Part shown: positions 1 to 10,389 of the stretch, in pieces
Layout of the letters: each line of letters begins with the position of its first letter
Position numbering within the stretch: the stretch's first letter is position 1
NCBI GenBank assembly: GCA_000349905.1
Contig: KB722753.1
Span: 68,172 to 96,221, forward strand
From: Volvariella volvacea V23
Taxonomy: Eukaryota; Basidiomycota; Agaricomycetes; Agaricales; Pluteaceae
Direction of reading: 5' to 3'
DNA: 28,050 bases
Made by a program: the position numbers and the translations under genes
The notes under the pieces: model-generated
Database searches by the model: none
Seen by the model: only the letters and a program-made list of their open reading frames with translations
Told to the model about the DNA's origin: nothing

Positions 1-436
1 ACTATCACTATCACTACCATCATCACCAGACCCTTCGTCATCTGTTGAGCTCTCATCATTGCTCTCATCACACTTCTTGACCTTCTGTCCTCTCATCACA
101 GTCATCTGGCCAGCCAAGCTATCCTCATCCGGATCAGAGATCTTGTCCTCCAATACCTGTTCTTGTCTGCATTCAATGCTGACACATCATCAACCTTAAG
201 CTGTAATTACATGGCCAGTAAGCCTGAGTGTACACCAGGAAAGGAATGTGAATATGTACAGTAATGTCATGGGGGATCTCTTCGCCAACAAAGGTATCAC
301 TGACAATATAAATCTCCCATGTGAAGAGTCCAACATTAGGTGGTGCTTGGAATTGGAGTTTGTATGATTGGTGGTTTCGATCTTCCTTTGAACATGGAAC
401 GTCGGTAATCTTGTACCCGGGTATTGGAAAAGCCAT
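1..436 (-). pseudogene. SEC63: SEC63 C-terminal fragment (decayed, runs off left edge)
   Basis: Minus-strand reading gives two blocks typical of the fungal Sec63 carboxy end: a Brl/Sec63-domain stretch with KITDVPCSKED, KLQFQAPPNVGLFTW and YIVSDTFVGEE (about 260-400), and an acidic tail with SDPDEDSLAGQM followed by Asp/Ser-rich residues up to position 1. They are separated by a plausible 59-bp intron, 201-259 (GTACAT...TTACAG), after which LKVDDVSALNAD continues. Just after that motif (about 155-165) the frame must shift by two bases to reach the acidic tail, and upstream of about 430 the Sec63 match stops. Sec63 is the ER-membrane J-protein of the post-translational translocon. The kept intron argues for a duplicated genomic fragment and not a retrocopy. 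Identification comes from recognised motifs; calling it a pseudogene is inference from the frameshift and the missing upstream part. Confidence 0.6.
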
Positions 437-862
437 AATGTTACCCCAGCACCTCCTCCGGTCACAGGTTCGGAGCTGTGTGCAAAATTGGTTGTCACTG
501 CACTTGAGAGGAATCTTAAGACCAATGCTGGCGCTAATTCATCAATCATCATGACTGGAATAAGACGAAGAATGATTGAGAGGCTGTATCAAATTCTCAA
601 GACTTGACAGGAGGATATAGTTGTTCAGACTGTACTTCATTGGGGTTCATCATAAGAATATCAACACCAATAGTGGTTGACCTAATAGTCGCAAGCGCCT
701 GTATATTCTGACAGCTCTACATGTAAAGTGCTAGCTTCTGGGTCAAGGATCATATAGGTCGAATGGACATTGGATATTAGCTGCACATGTAGCAGCATTT
801 TGGCTTATCACACAAACACTTAAATATCCTATGTTGCAATTTGGATTTTGTTCATCCATACT
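437..862. other. No recognisable gene; AT-rich spacer
   Basis: Between the Sec63 fragment and position 862 the minus-strand frame 196-552 stays open but does not resemble Sec63 or any other family I know. No tRNA, repeat or promoter signal stands out. It may be further decayed flanking sequence of the duplicated fragment. Confidence 0.4.
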
Positions 863-1030
863 ATGGGTATCCTAAAAACTTTGATTCCTTTTCTAATATA
901 CGTACAACCCTCATGGGCGGCTAGGGAACGCATACGATCATCCGATATAACATCCTCCGAGGGACGAACAAAAGTCCATAGCGTGAATTCAAACTATCAG
1001 TGCATATGTACGGTTTGGCGAAGGATGTAA
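863..1030 (+). CDS. Possible small secreted peptide or orphan signal-peptide exon
   Basis: A 55-codon frame starting at ATG 863 begins MGILKTLIPFLIYVQPSWAA, which reads like a cleavable signal peptide with an AA/RER junction, followed by a polar Ser/Arg-rich stretch with two cysteines and a stop 12 bases before the end of the convergent F-box gene. Nothing in the remaining residues is recognised. The hydrophobic leader is loosely like those of the seven-TM genes at 9380 and 22461 (leader ending in AAR), so a truncated relative is conceivable but unproven. It could also be a chance frame. Confidence 0.2.
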   Translation: MGILKTLIPFLIYVQPSWAARERIRSSDITSSEGRTKVHSVNSNYQCICTVWRRM

Positions 1031-1044
1031 GAAAAAAGCCCCAT

Positions 1045-2325
1045 TCAAGTATGTATCTCGCTCTTTATCCAGTCAACATCCCTAAAGTCATCAAACACTA
1101 ATCGCCCTGTTCCGCTAGCCTCTACGAAATACTGCTTCAAAAGCTGTAGATCATGTCCAGTCTCCCACAAAACCTGAACTCTGCCGCGTTTAGGCATCTG
1201 GCGAATCAGTGCAGTAAGTGCAGCATCCAACGGTTTCCACGACTTAACACGGGCAATCCATGACATAGTGCGTATGTGCTTAAGTTGTAGTGTAAGCAGT
1301 TCAAGGGTTTGAGGGGAGGATATAGTCGAGATGAAGGCTGCGAGGGCGGAGATATGAAGGAGGGGTGAAGAGGTTGACAATGGAAGGGAACCCCCAAAGT
1401 ACAGTTTTTTAAGCCGAGGTAGACTGTTCAAGGTAAAATCGTTAAATGTGCTATTCTGGAAGACTGGGACAAAGTCAGACTGTATAGTCGCTGATATAGT
1501 ATATCGTGCGCAAACTCGAGGTACAGGATTAGGGTACTCACACGCAGTTTCAATCCGCAGGACCTCCAGAGATTCCCGGCACTTCGCTAATAAGTCATTC
1601 AAGCGGAGGTGTGATCCAATTTTATTGATAGTAAGGGAAAGTTCTCTCAATTCGGAGGTATTGATAGGCGAGTAAGGGTGGAACAAGAAATCTGTGCTTG
1701 ATTCGATGCTTTCTGGCATCATGTACAAGGCTCCGATGTCAAGTCTTTGAATATTAGTCGACCGCGACCCGCAGTGGTCGAGGAGCTCTTGAAAGGTGCA
1801 GTAGCAGAGGCCTAGCGACTTAAAGGAGACGGAGATAAACAAATCGCATGGCACATCCCGGAACCCCATTAGCCCAGCACTTTGGAGAGAAGGCTGGTGA
1901 AAGAGGTCGAATAAAGCTGCTCTCAAAGGAGCTGAGAGGTCTTCCCACCGCCGAGCACGATGGCATCTCGCGCTTAATTGCTTCAAACTAGGGAGGCGGG
2001 TTAAAATGCCGGGAAGGTCATCATCTGCTGTCGTCCAAGAGTCCGACCCTCCTTGTGGCTTCTGCGAGCTATCGAGTAATACCAACTTCTGAATGCTGTG
2101 AGCTAGCACGGGGGAGTTGTCCAGCAAACAAGCGAAGTCCTGAATCCTCTTCCTATCTGTCAGGCGAATTGAAGAGAACCGATAGGAACGGACTATAGCC
2201 AGGAATTGGTGGCAGACCGATGCGCATGATTTCAGGGTATCAGTCTCGCCCGATGACAACAAGTACCAGAGGATTTGCTCTGTGAGCTCGGGCGGTAAAG
2301 CGGCGTCCTCGTGTCGTGCTGTCAT
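1045..2325 (-). CDS. F-box / LRR-like protein
   Basis: About 426 residues from ATG 2325; the longer frame to 2331 begins at TTG, so this ATG is the natural start. Residues about 10-55 form an F-box (ALPPELTEQILWYLL, then SCASVCHQF), the segment that docks on Skp1 in SCF ubiquitin ligases. The rest has the irregular leucine-rich spacing (LPSLKQL, LRELSLTI, SLEVLRIE, LPRLKKLYF) of basidiomycete F-box/LRR proteins that present substrates. The target cannot be read from sequence. One caveat is that a GTGAGT donor at 1541 and a CAG at 1491 could define a 51-bp intron that keeps frame, so the mature protein might be 17 residues shorter. The gene lies tail-to-tail with the small frame at 863-1030. 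Confidence 0.8.
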   Translation of the reverse strand: MTARHEDAALPPELTEQILWYLLSSGETDTLKSCASVCHQFLAIVRSYRFSSIRLTDRKRIQDFACLLDNSPVLAHSIQKLVLLDSSQKPQGGSDSWTTADDDLPGILTRLPSLKQLSARCHRARRWEDLSAPLRAALFDLFHQPSLQSAGLMGFRDVPCDLFISVSFKSLGLCYCTFQELLDHCGSRSTNIQRLDIGALYMMPESIESSTDFLFHPYSPINTSELRELSLTINKIGSHLRLNDLLAKCRESLEVLRIETACEYPNPVPRVCARYTISATIQSDFVPVFQNSTFNDFTLNSLPRLKKLYFGGSLPLSTSSPLLHISALAAFISTISSPQTLELLTLQLKHIRTMSWIARVKSWKPLDAALTALIRQMPKRGRVQVLWETGHDLQLLKQYFVEASGTGRLVFDDFRDVDWIKSEIHT

Positions 2326-4957
2326 GGTCAATTTCGTGGCTGTGTTCGAAGGCCTAGGTCCGAGTTACGGTAATGGGCGTACAAATAGCACACAACCCAA
2401 CCACACCACAGCTCTTAGCGCCGGCCTTATTGGAGCAAATCAAATATAGTGAACTAAGCGGTACAATAATGTCCTCAGGTTGCACCATCCGACGAATTGT
2501 ACAGGGTTTTATGTGGAATGCAAGCTGATCTGGGCTAGTAATCGTCGTGGCAGGTCCTGGATACTAGTTGAATATCGAGTGCTAAAGCTTTTGGGTTCTG
2601 TGAGTCAGCAAGCTATTTCTTCACCCGTTTACTATGATATAATAACACATATGGACGGGATTACACTAAAGCTTTACAATCGAATATCTCAGGAGCCTAG
2701 ACTGGGTGACGCGTACCAATAACTCTTTGCAGCTCCGTCGCAGCCAGCCCGATTTCACAGCTGAGATGACCTACTCGAAATATGCGCCGACAGAAGTGAC
2801 CCAAGGGCCATGAGAGGGATTTCCACTGATTATTTTGGAGTAGCTCAGATTACCACAGTGCGCTGCTGTACCACATTTTGACATTGCCTTCGTGAATTAA
2901 GAAGAAACACAAAAACTCACGGTGCTGCCTTCGAAGCCATGGCATCGGGATTTCGCAATTACCAGCGAGTTGTAAATTCCACGAATGTCACCATAACGAG
3001 GACCAGGACTGTCACGTTATAATTCCCTCGCGTCGATGCACTGGCTCCAATACAATGCCTGCGAGGGGCGAGTGTTGCAGATTTCCCAACTGTCTGCCCT
3101 CACCAATAGCTTGCATAGAATGGCGTATAGCTTCTTCACGCATTTTCTATGATACTCGAGAAGGGCTCAACGCATTGCTGCCAAACTCGTAGCTTCATGG
3201 TATCTCAATTAACGGATTTTTAAGTAATCGAAGCAGCAGGAGGAATTACAGAAGATTGCAATGCGATAGCAGCTATCAGTTGTGAATATAGTGGTGAAGG
3301 TACAACCGCCAAGATGTCAGAGTTTTGAGTGAACCAACGAACAACCTGAGTGGGTCGGTTATTTTTCATAGGTTAGATTAATCATGGTCTCTCTTGAGCT
3401 GAAAAGAACAAATGCGAACACCATGCGACGAATGGAGAGGAATCGATGGCGTATGTTTTCAAGGTAATAATACACAAGAACGCCAAAAGAATGCTAGGAC
3501 GTGCTCAAGAAGCCCGAACGACAGCAAAACGCGAGGAACATGGACCTTTTGTCATGAACATGGTCGGCCTTGTTCTGATAAATGAGTGTGCCGAACTCCG
3601 ACTCTTCCACTTCAAAGTCCGATAGCGCTGAGTTTTATCGCAGTCTATCGGCTCCTGTGCGTGAAGTGCTCACCAAATACTCTCGATGGGATCCTGTTGG
3701 TGCACAATGGTCTTCAGGATCTAATTCTCCGAACGCGATCACTGGGACGGAGGCCCCTGTGAAGCCGAAACCGAAACCATGCGCAAAAGGCGCAAGTTGC
3801 CGGCAAGTGCAAAAATGCCTCGGCTGGGACATTATGACGTCATGAGGCCAACGGAGTGCAGACGAGTTGTCCGTCGAGCACGCCGATGGGATCCTCTACA
3901 GATGGTCATTTAGCGCAGCAACCATGAAAGAATCAAAAGGCAGTGAAAAGTGCTATTGAGAGTGCTGTGTAGGGCATGCGAGCTGCCAGATATGAATGCC
4001 GTAAGAGGCACACCACCCCAAAAACATCGTCTTGAGCGGCTGTGCCAAGACTTTTGGCACTGCGGGATTGATGTGCCAATAATAAAACCTTCGGAAAGCG
4101 CTGTTGCATTGCGGTCTTGAGAATCAGTGTGAACTGAACAGCACCTCGAGGTCGCCAAGAGCGATGTACCAGCAGTATGGGTGCAACTCTGTGTTGGCAT
4201 GCCGTGAGGAATGAACGGGTGGTTGGGCTTGTCCTGGAACCAGAAGCTAGGCTGAGCTTGGACATAACTTGGATGCAGCAGGGGCTTTATATCTGAATCT
4301 TGGGCACAGACAGTTTTTGAGGCTTGGCCCGAGGGAAATGTTGGGCTGGGAAACAAGTTGAATGCTAACCTTTGTGCCACAAGTCTGTCATCCAGTCCTC
4401 CGGGGCAATGCATCGAATGACAAGATTGCAGTTGTTATAAGGGTTAAAAATACGTAGGTGGTGGAGACCGGCAGGGATAAAAGGAGAAAATGCTGTTGAA
4501 CCATTTTTGCAAACAACCATAAATCTTTGCTTGGCTTTTCATGTGTACCAGAAACAACCCCTCGAAGAGTTACCAAGGCGGAGAAGGACTCGCGCTGGCT
4601 GGTGTCGAAGCCTGTTGGGTGGGTCGAATCAGATGAAGGGATGATGTTGCGATGGGCGTCGTGTTGCGGCTGGTGTCATGGGCAAGACGGAATCAAAGAC
4701 GAGGCGGCCAGGTTTGCCTTAATTATCTGCCAAGCCAAAGCTTTAGCGTGTACATAAATGTGCGCAGCCCAACTAAAATTCGCCAACCTTGAGATCCTCC
4801 TACTCTCTTGCCCGACTCCCCCCAAGCTTCTCCCCCTGCCTTAAGCAAAACTTATTTAATCTTCAAGTCCACTCTTGGGCGCTCACATTCTTTTCGTGTT
4901 GCGGTTCCGTGCCCCCTTCCGCTCTCTGCAAGTAAATAATAGCCCCGCTGTCACACG
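2326..4957. other. Gene-poor 2.6 kb spacer
   Basis: Apart from one short candidate frame (3582-3845) no exon chain with codon-like composition was found. The open frames at 2480-2722 (+), 3910-4413 (-) and 4388-4576 (-) have no domain-like features. A collinear pair of short matches links 3241-3271 with 19371-19407. The last 160 bp become pyrimidine-rich (about 4796-4850) with TATTTAAT near 4853, a fungal promoter style fitting the hydrolase gene starting at 4958. Confidence 0.5.
3582..3845 (+). CDS. Hypothetical short protein
   Basis: An 87-codon ATG frame, MSVPNSDSSTSKSDSAEFYR, followed by SAPVREVLTKYSRWDPVGAQW. The first 45 residues look protein-like: Ser/Asp-rich, then an amphipathic stretch. 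The end (PKPKPCAKGASC...) is less convincing. No family is recognised. The 12-mer CGATGGGATCCT under the RWDP codons recurs exactly 200 bp downstream (3684 and 3884), possibly from a small duplication or a second exon. It may be a real small gene with an unseen intron, or chance. Confidence 0.25.
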   Translation: MSVPNSDSSTSKSDSAEFYRSLSAPVREVLTKYSRWDPVGAQWSSGSNSPNAITGTEAPVKPKPKPCAKGASCRQVQKCLGWDIMTS

Positions 4958-7035
4958 ATGCGATCCTTGAAATCTCTCCTGCTCCTGTTGGGAACACTAT
5001 CTGCGCGCGTTCACTTCTCGGAAGCTCAAAAGCCTCCTGTGGATGTCGTGGTACCGGAACATCCGCCCGATAGCGCTCTTGCAAACGTTGTAGATGATAA
5101 CTTCCTTGGTATCTCGTGGGAGCTTAGCTCGTTCGCCTCATTATGTGAGTGCCGTCTTGACTTCTACTACTTGAGTGGCTGATGTGTGTCGTTTCCCTCA
5201 GGGGGTGACTCTCCGGACACCTTGCCGTACTCGATGACTAATTATCTCCACAACCTCGTCGCTCGCATGTCCCACCCCCTCCGCATTCGTGTTGGGGGAA
5301 ATGGCATGGACGGGTGAGTACCTGACCATTTTCACCCTCGATCACTCAAGACAAACACATATCCAGGTCAACGTACGACCCCGACTTGGACCACCACCTC
5401 AGCGAAACCGACCCCGAGGCCTACTTCAACGATATCCCTGTCGTATTCGGTCCCGTCTTCTTCGATGTCATGAACGCCATGTACGATCGGGTCGGGCCGA
5501 TGGAGTTTATGATTGGATTGAGCATGCGCTGGCCCGATAGTGACAACGTCATCACGCTGGCACAAGCTGCGCAAGAGAAGCTCGGTGATAGGCTGGACGC
5601 AATGCTGCTCGGTAATGTTAGCGCGTGTTCATGCTTTTCGCATCTCGTGGTTCTGAAACCTTACAGGAACCCGATCTCTACGCCGGACACGGCGAACGAG
5701 ACGAGTACGAAATTGAGGATTATGTGCGTGATCTTCTTCCGTCACGCGTTCGTTCCCTTGCTTAAGGATCGGCAGATTCCAGAGATCGACCATATGCTCA
5801 ATAGGTTGGAGAATGAGGCTAATGTGAACTCCAGCCAGGTTATGGCTGGTCCCACTATATGCTGCGGATGGTAAGCGCTTGGCAAGTCACGGACTCTGAA
5901 TATTTGCATTAACGCATCCTCAGGACTCTTGAGGATCTTTTCAATGCTGGATACGACGACTTCGACTGGAAATACTACACGTAAGCGATATATTTAGCTT
6001 GCAGTGCAATAAGCTGACTTTTGTAGGATCCAACGATACCCTAACCATGCCTGCCAAGGCCCGACCGATAGAAATACGAACATAACATACTACACTAACC
6101 ATACCAACGGTATGTAACTTTAAAACGAGCCGTCTACGGATTTCTCATCGATGCGATAGTTGGCCCATACCTCGACTGGAATAGGGTTGGTATTTCACGT
6201 GCAATCGACGCTGGTGTCCCTGTTCTCCTCACAGAGTACAACTCCGTCGCTTGTGGTGGTTCAAACATCTCTGCAACAGTGAGTACACTTGATCACGTCA
6301 ACGACCAGCTCATGCTCAATCCTTGACTCTCCCCAGTTCGCCATGAGCATGTGGTCTATCGATGTTGCCCTCAAAGCCGCCAGCATGAACTACAGCGCAG
6401 TCTTCCTCCACACCCGTGAACACGGCATCACCTACAACCTCTTCGACCCTCCCACGCCCGAGACATCCCGCGAATCAGGCTGGAGGACCGGCTCGCCCTA
6501 CTACGGCGCGCTCTTCATCTCTGAGACCTTCTCCCCCAACGGCAACATCGTCATCGACCTCGACATCGACAGCTCGACCACCAACATCAACGCCACCACC
6601 GCCGGCTACGCCATCTACGACCGCGATGGCAACCACCCCTCCAAGCTCGCCTTCCTCAACTTTGACAGAGAGGAGACCCAGCCGTTCACGATCCCCGCCG
6701 GCTTGGCTGATACGCTTTACTATCGCGTCTTGACTGCCCCTAGCATCTTCGAGGAGCGCGATATCCGATGGGCCGGTCAAACCGTCGGACCATCTGGTAA
6801 CCTCGAGGGCGACCAGACCCTTGAGACACTCGACTGCCGTGATGGTTGCACTTTTGAGCTCCAGGGACCTGGTGTGGCACTCATCTCCCTGGAAGAAGAC
6901 ACTTTCTACGTCGGCAACTCGACGCTTGCCTCCGTGGAAGGTTTCCTCAACGATGGCTCTGGCGCCGTTGCCACGGGTCCCTCTTCCGTCGTGCTATCGG
7001 CCTTGGCTGCGTTGGGCGCGGCGTTCTGGCTCTAA
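4958..7035 (+). CDS. Secreted GPI-anchored GH79-family glycoside hydrolase (beta-glucuronidase-like)
   Basis: Nine exons: 4958-5144, 5202-5313, 5367-5616, 5667-5723, 5785-5870, 5924-5980, 6027-6109, 6160-6278 and 6337-7035. Frame is kept throughout, giving about 549 residues, the usual GH79 length. Exon 4/5 could instead join at 5728/5783, adding two residues. A signal peptide (MRSLKSLLLLLGTLSA) leads into the (beta/alpha)8 catalytic domain. GNEPDLYAGHG carries the likely acid/base Glu184 and LTEYNSVACGG the likely nucleophile Glu303. A C-terminal beta domain (AIYDRDGN...LAFLNF) follows. The last residues, Ser/Gly-rich and then a hydrophobic run ending at the stop, look like a GPI-attachment signal, so the enzyme should sit on the outer plasma membrane or wall. 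Family members remove glucuronic acid or its 4-O-methyl form from arabinogalactan and related glycans; the substrate here is inferred. Several N-glycosylation sites (NITYYTNHTN) are present. Confidence 0.88.
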
Positions 7036-7411
7036 GCCGCTCTGGATGTAATATCGTATAGCAGATACCCCGTTAGATAAGTAGGTTGAGAGGAGATCTA
7101 GAATTACGCGTAATCTAGTAATGCATAAGTGCGGATGTCGTTTCGTTCAACACTGGTGGATCGGTATCCGATTGCTTCAAGCTCATTCCTGATGGATACT
7201 ACACCCGCTCGGGTTTCGGGGAGGTGCTATGCTTCTTCATGTTACCCGAACTCATATGTCCCGACGTTAGGGACTCGACTCCGATGTCGCCACATGGAGG
7301 GTAACCATCCGAAATCCCTGGTGGGAATGCACTGCTGAGATAACACCAGCGCTCCACGCACGATATGCAGCTACCTTTATACCCTCTATACTCTTTGTGT
7401 TGCACGACTCG
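7036..7411. other. Intergenic: hydrolase 3' region and F-box promoter
   Basis: No gene is seen. TTTATACC near 7377 is the only TATA-like string before the next gene, but it lies only about 33 bp ahead of ATG 7412, which would leave almost no leader, so its role is doubtful. Confidence 0.4.
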
Positions 7412-8671
7412 ATGGCCCGCCTGCTAGACCTTCCACCAGAGCTGCTGTTGTCGATCGTAACCCATCTAGCATCCTCCACGGCCGACCTTTTCTCCGCATC
7501 GACCACTTGTCGGGCGCTTGCCGCTCCCTGTCAATTCCAGCTATTCCGCGAATTGCATCTTCGCGACCCAGCTCAGCCAACCGCTAGCCTCATTCCCATC
7601 TGTCAAAAGTTCAACAGGCTTCTGGAGGACTCTCCACACATCTCAAACTTCGTTCGCACCCTCAAGATTGATCTCGCGCCATTTCAAGACTGGTTTCACG
7701 ACCCTTCTGAGCTCTGCCAGATTCTCCGTCAGCTCGACTCCGTCTCCACTATCTCGATAACATGTCCATTCCAAGAGATGTTGGACTGGAGTACAGTTCC
7801 AGCGGAGGTTTGGGGTGCATTTGATTCGTTCATCGCGCGTTGTGCGGATAGCATTCAAGCGATCGAGGTCAAATATATGCTCAATTTCCCCCTTCACATC
7901 CTCCAACGTCTTTCGCATCTCCGGCGACTTCATCTTGTTGGCATAACCACGCATTTGGATGGAATCAATCGCGGGGCTTCTTCAGATTTATGGTTTAGGT
8001 CTATAAAGGTGGAGAGGGGGCAACTGAGTCTTCACTATCCCAATGACACCACTTTCTCGTTGACGATGCACCCCCATTTCCCATTTGGAGCGGGTACTAT
8101 ACGCACATTGGAGCTGACTGCTTGGGGAGGTGCTCATGGAAGTGGTAACGCGCTAATTGGATATCACTCCGGTTCGCTGGAGCACTTGACCATGGATTTG
8201 AGCAGTACGTCGGTTATCACACCTGGATATCGCCCGCTGACATTCGTTTGCGCAATTGTTTCAGGTTCAGTGTTGGATTTGTCTTCATTGAAAGTCCTTC
8301 GCAAATTGGTTCTTCAGATTAACGTGCACGGTTCCATGACCGATGGCTTGGATGACGAAGCATCAAAGAGAATATTTCTACTCGCCGATACCCTCCGCAC
8401 CGCACCAAAGTCGCAAGCGATCCACCTCAAAATCAGCCTGAACGTCCGGGGGAACAGGGTTCCCTTGATCGACAGCTCCGCATGGTCGCAGGTGAACGAA
8501 GAAATCGTCTCTCCCGCATTCTCTTCAGTGATCTTCAAGGGTCACACCTTTCGGAGCTCTGGGGCACGACTTCAAGACCAGTTGAATCAGCAGATCCTTG
8601 AAAACCTGCCGTGTTTGGTCAAGATCAAAGGTGTAGAGCCCATCTGGCGCCGCCGAGATCAACTGGTTTGA
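7412..8671 (+). CDS. F-box / LRR-like protein with in-frame intron
   Basis: Starts at ATG 7412 (MARLLDLPPELLLSIVTHL); the open frame reaches back to a GTG at 7397, which is not a fungal start. F-box residues 1-45 (LPPELLLSIV, then ASTTCRALAAP) predict Skp1 binding and SCF ubiquitin-ligase membership, with a leucine-rich remainder (LSHLRRLHLVG, IRTLELTAW, LEHLTMDLSS, LKVLRKLVLQI) as the probable substrate face. The frame looks uninterrupted, but 8205-8264 has every mark of a 60-bp intron: GTACGT donor, CTGAC branch string at 8237, TTTCAG acceptor, length divisible by three. Removing it joins MDLSS directly to SVLDLSSLKVLRKL and restores the repeat spacing, so about 399 residues is the better model. 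The substrate is unknown. It shares architecture, not close sequence, with the F-box genes at 1045 and 24858. Confidence 0.8.
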   Translation: MARLLDLPPELLLSIVTHLASSTADLFSASTTCRALAAPCQFQLFRELHLRDPAQPTASLIPICQKFNRLLEDSPHISNFVRTLKIDLAPFQDWFHDPSELCQILRQLDSVSTISITCPFQEMLDWSTVPAEVWGAFDSFIARCADSIQAIEVKYMLNFPLHILQRLSHLRRLHLVGITTHLDGINRGASSDLWFRSIKVERGQLSLHYPNDTTFSLTMHPHFPFGAGTIRTLELTAWGGAHGSGNALIGYHSGSLEHLTMDLSSTSVITPGYRPLTFVCAIVSGSVLDLSSLKVLRKLVLQINVHGSMTDGLDDEASKRIFLLADTLRTAPKSQAIHLKISLNVRGNRVPLIDSSAWSQVNEEIVSPAFSSVIFKGHTFRSSGARLQDQLNQQILENLPCLVKIKGVEPIWRRRDQLV

Positions 8672-9379
8672 TACGATCCCCCCTGCGAGGCCAGAACGCT
8701 GCAGATGTCTACCACTGATGCTATATTAGTACGAATGGAAGATCATACCTTTTTCAGAGATCTCTGACTCATTCGATGCGTATCGTTGGAAGTAATGTGA
8801 TTGCTTTTGTGGCGTAGCACCTTAATTATACCTCTTTTTGTAACTTTCAATACCCTGGATCCGGATGTACGTCTCTAGTTATATGACCTCAGTCTTTCAA
8901 ACTCGTTGCACGCCGCCTCCGTTATTGGATCGTTCTTTCTTATAGTGTTTTCCTTTATGGTCAACATCACGAACCCGCTTCTTCCCTGACATTGCTATGG
9001 GATTTCCAGGGTCATTCATCACCTTGTTCATTGAACCCTTTTAACCCTTGATAATCCTAGCCAGTTTCCAGTATTCGTCAAATAAGGTGCGTTCCCAGCC
9101 ATATTTCAGCCATAGCTGATAACAATCTCGGAACTCAACACTTCTTCCTAGGTCAATTTGAATTTATACCCAAACTGTAAACGCATGATACGATGAACCT
9201 GAAAGGGTTCAAGGTCATGGTAGGCCGTTGAATGGTGGGTTAAACCTTGGTACCAATAAGCTTCAAACTCACTCTACCTGGCTATATACGGCCCACAGCC
9301 AGGAACGCATATAAATGTGCGCGGATCCATTGTGCGTCGCGCTCCTTTGTTGCCTCCCTCTTTTACCCCTCAAGGCCTA
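8672..9379. other. Intergenic, promoter side of first seven-TM gene
   Basis: About 700 bp without a supported gene. The distal half is AT-rich with no clear repeats; the proximal end carries the TATA box at 9310. Confidence 0.5.
9310..9316 (+). promoter_or_regulatory. TATA box of seven-TM gene 1
   Basis: TATAAAT lies 70 bp before ATG 9380, so a start site near 9340 would give a short leader. The same heptamer precedes the genes at 11176 and 14232. Confidence 0.6.
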
Positions 9380-10389
9380 ATGGTGCACAGGAAACTACTC
9401 CTTTCCTTCTTTACCCTGTGCTTTCAAGCAGGAATCTCCGCCGCTCGTAGAGGTGGTGGCGGTGGGATAGATATACACCTCCCCTTGGAATTGCCGCCGA
9501 TTCCAGCAGCGATCTTCGCCCTACGCATCATCCTTCTGGTATTCCTTTTTGGACCAATTTCCAATCTGGTCAAGACTTTCAGGACTACCTCCGTATCATG
9601 GTCGTCCCCGTTTGTCACGCTCTCAATTGCCATTATGTTCATGGTGCTCGCACAAGCGCTTGCCATCGCGTATCTCGTAGAGGAGTTCACCTGGAACAAT
9701 TACTACACCTACCCGTATGAGCTCGCATACGCGGCTAGCTTCTTCGTCGGTTTCCTCGACATTCCAATGTCGCTAGCCATTATTCACTTCATCAAGTCTC
9801 GATACAACGTCCTCGCCGCTGATCACGGCATATCCGACCCACCTGAAGTAAAATTGCGAATGACGGGGTTTGGACTCTTAGGAGGGATTTTGATTTTCGA
9901 TTTGGCGACGGTTGGGATGTCTCGCACTTTCTCGTATCGCTCCCCGTCGTGGAGGAGCGACCTCCGGACAATCATAGCCCTCGAAGACACCTCGCTCACG
10001 CTTTATATCATTTTGACCATCCTTCTCGTTTACTCTACTTTCCGGCTTTACAAGAAATGCAGGGACGGCACACCACCGCCGGTCGATTATGTGTGTATCT
10101 GCTCGCGTTGTGTTGGGCACTCCAAGTAACCAATTCTCCATAGATTTCCGCACTGCTTCTCAAGGCAGTATCACCTTTACTCCTCGTACGGATGGTTTGG
10201 TACATTGTTAGGACTGCGATAAGAAAGGAACCAGTCGATCCAGATGTACGTGTACTGGTCGGGGTTATTCTCCTTGATTATCCCTTCTATATCATCATCT
10301 ATCTACTCTCTCGGACTGGATTGCCAGTTGAGCCCATCCAGGGTAACGGAGAGTCACAGAATGGGAAGGGTCTCGTACGAGATTCGTAA
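9380..10389 (+). CDS. Predicted seven-TM membrane protein, paralogue 1
   Basis: Two exons (9380-10090, 10144-10389) with a 53-bp phase-0 intron give 318 residues. ATG 9380 is chosen because it opens a good signal peptide (MVHRKLLLSFFTLCFQAGIS, then AA); the longer frame starts at GTG inside the leader. Hydrophobic segments lie near residues 41-65, 77-101, 113-138, 162-181, 199-223, 238-262 and 272-296, that is seven plus a signal peptide, which puts the N-terminus outside. A Gly5 run follows the signal peptide. There is no enzyme motif and the family is not recognised. The intron falls between segments 5 and 6 exactly as in the other paralogues, and segment 7 keeps an Asp (LLDYPF). The topology fits a receptor or transporter; function is unknown. 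It is one of the two more divergent copies and resembles the gene at 22461 most. Confidence 0.78.

Noticed and set aside
3910..4413. 167-codon minus-strand open frame
   Set aside because: Ser/His/Cys-rich composition with no domain, no supporting splice sites and an overlapping frame in another register; looks like chance.
9380..10389. Known fungal seven-TM classes (Ste3, PTH11, rhodopsin-like) for the membrane family
   Set aside because: None of the characteristic motifs (retinal lysine, CFEM, Ste3 core residues) are visible, so no name was assigned.
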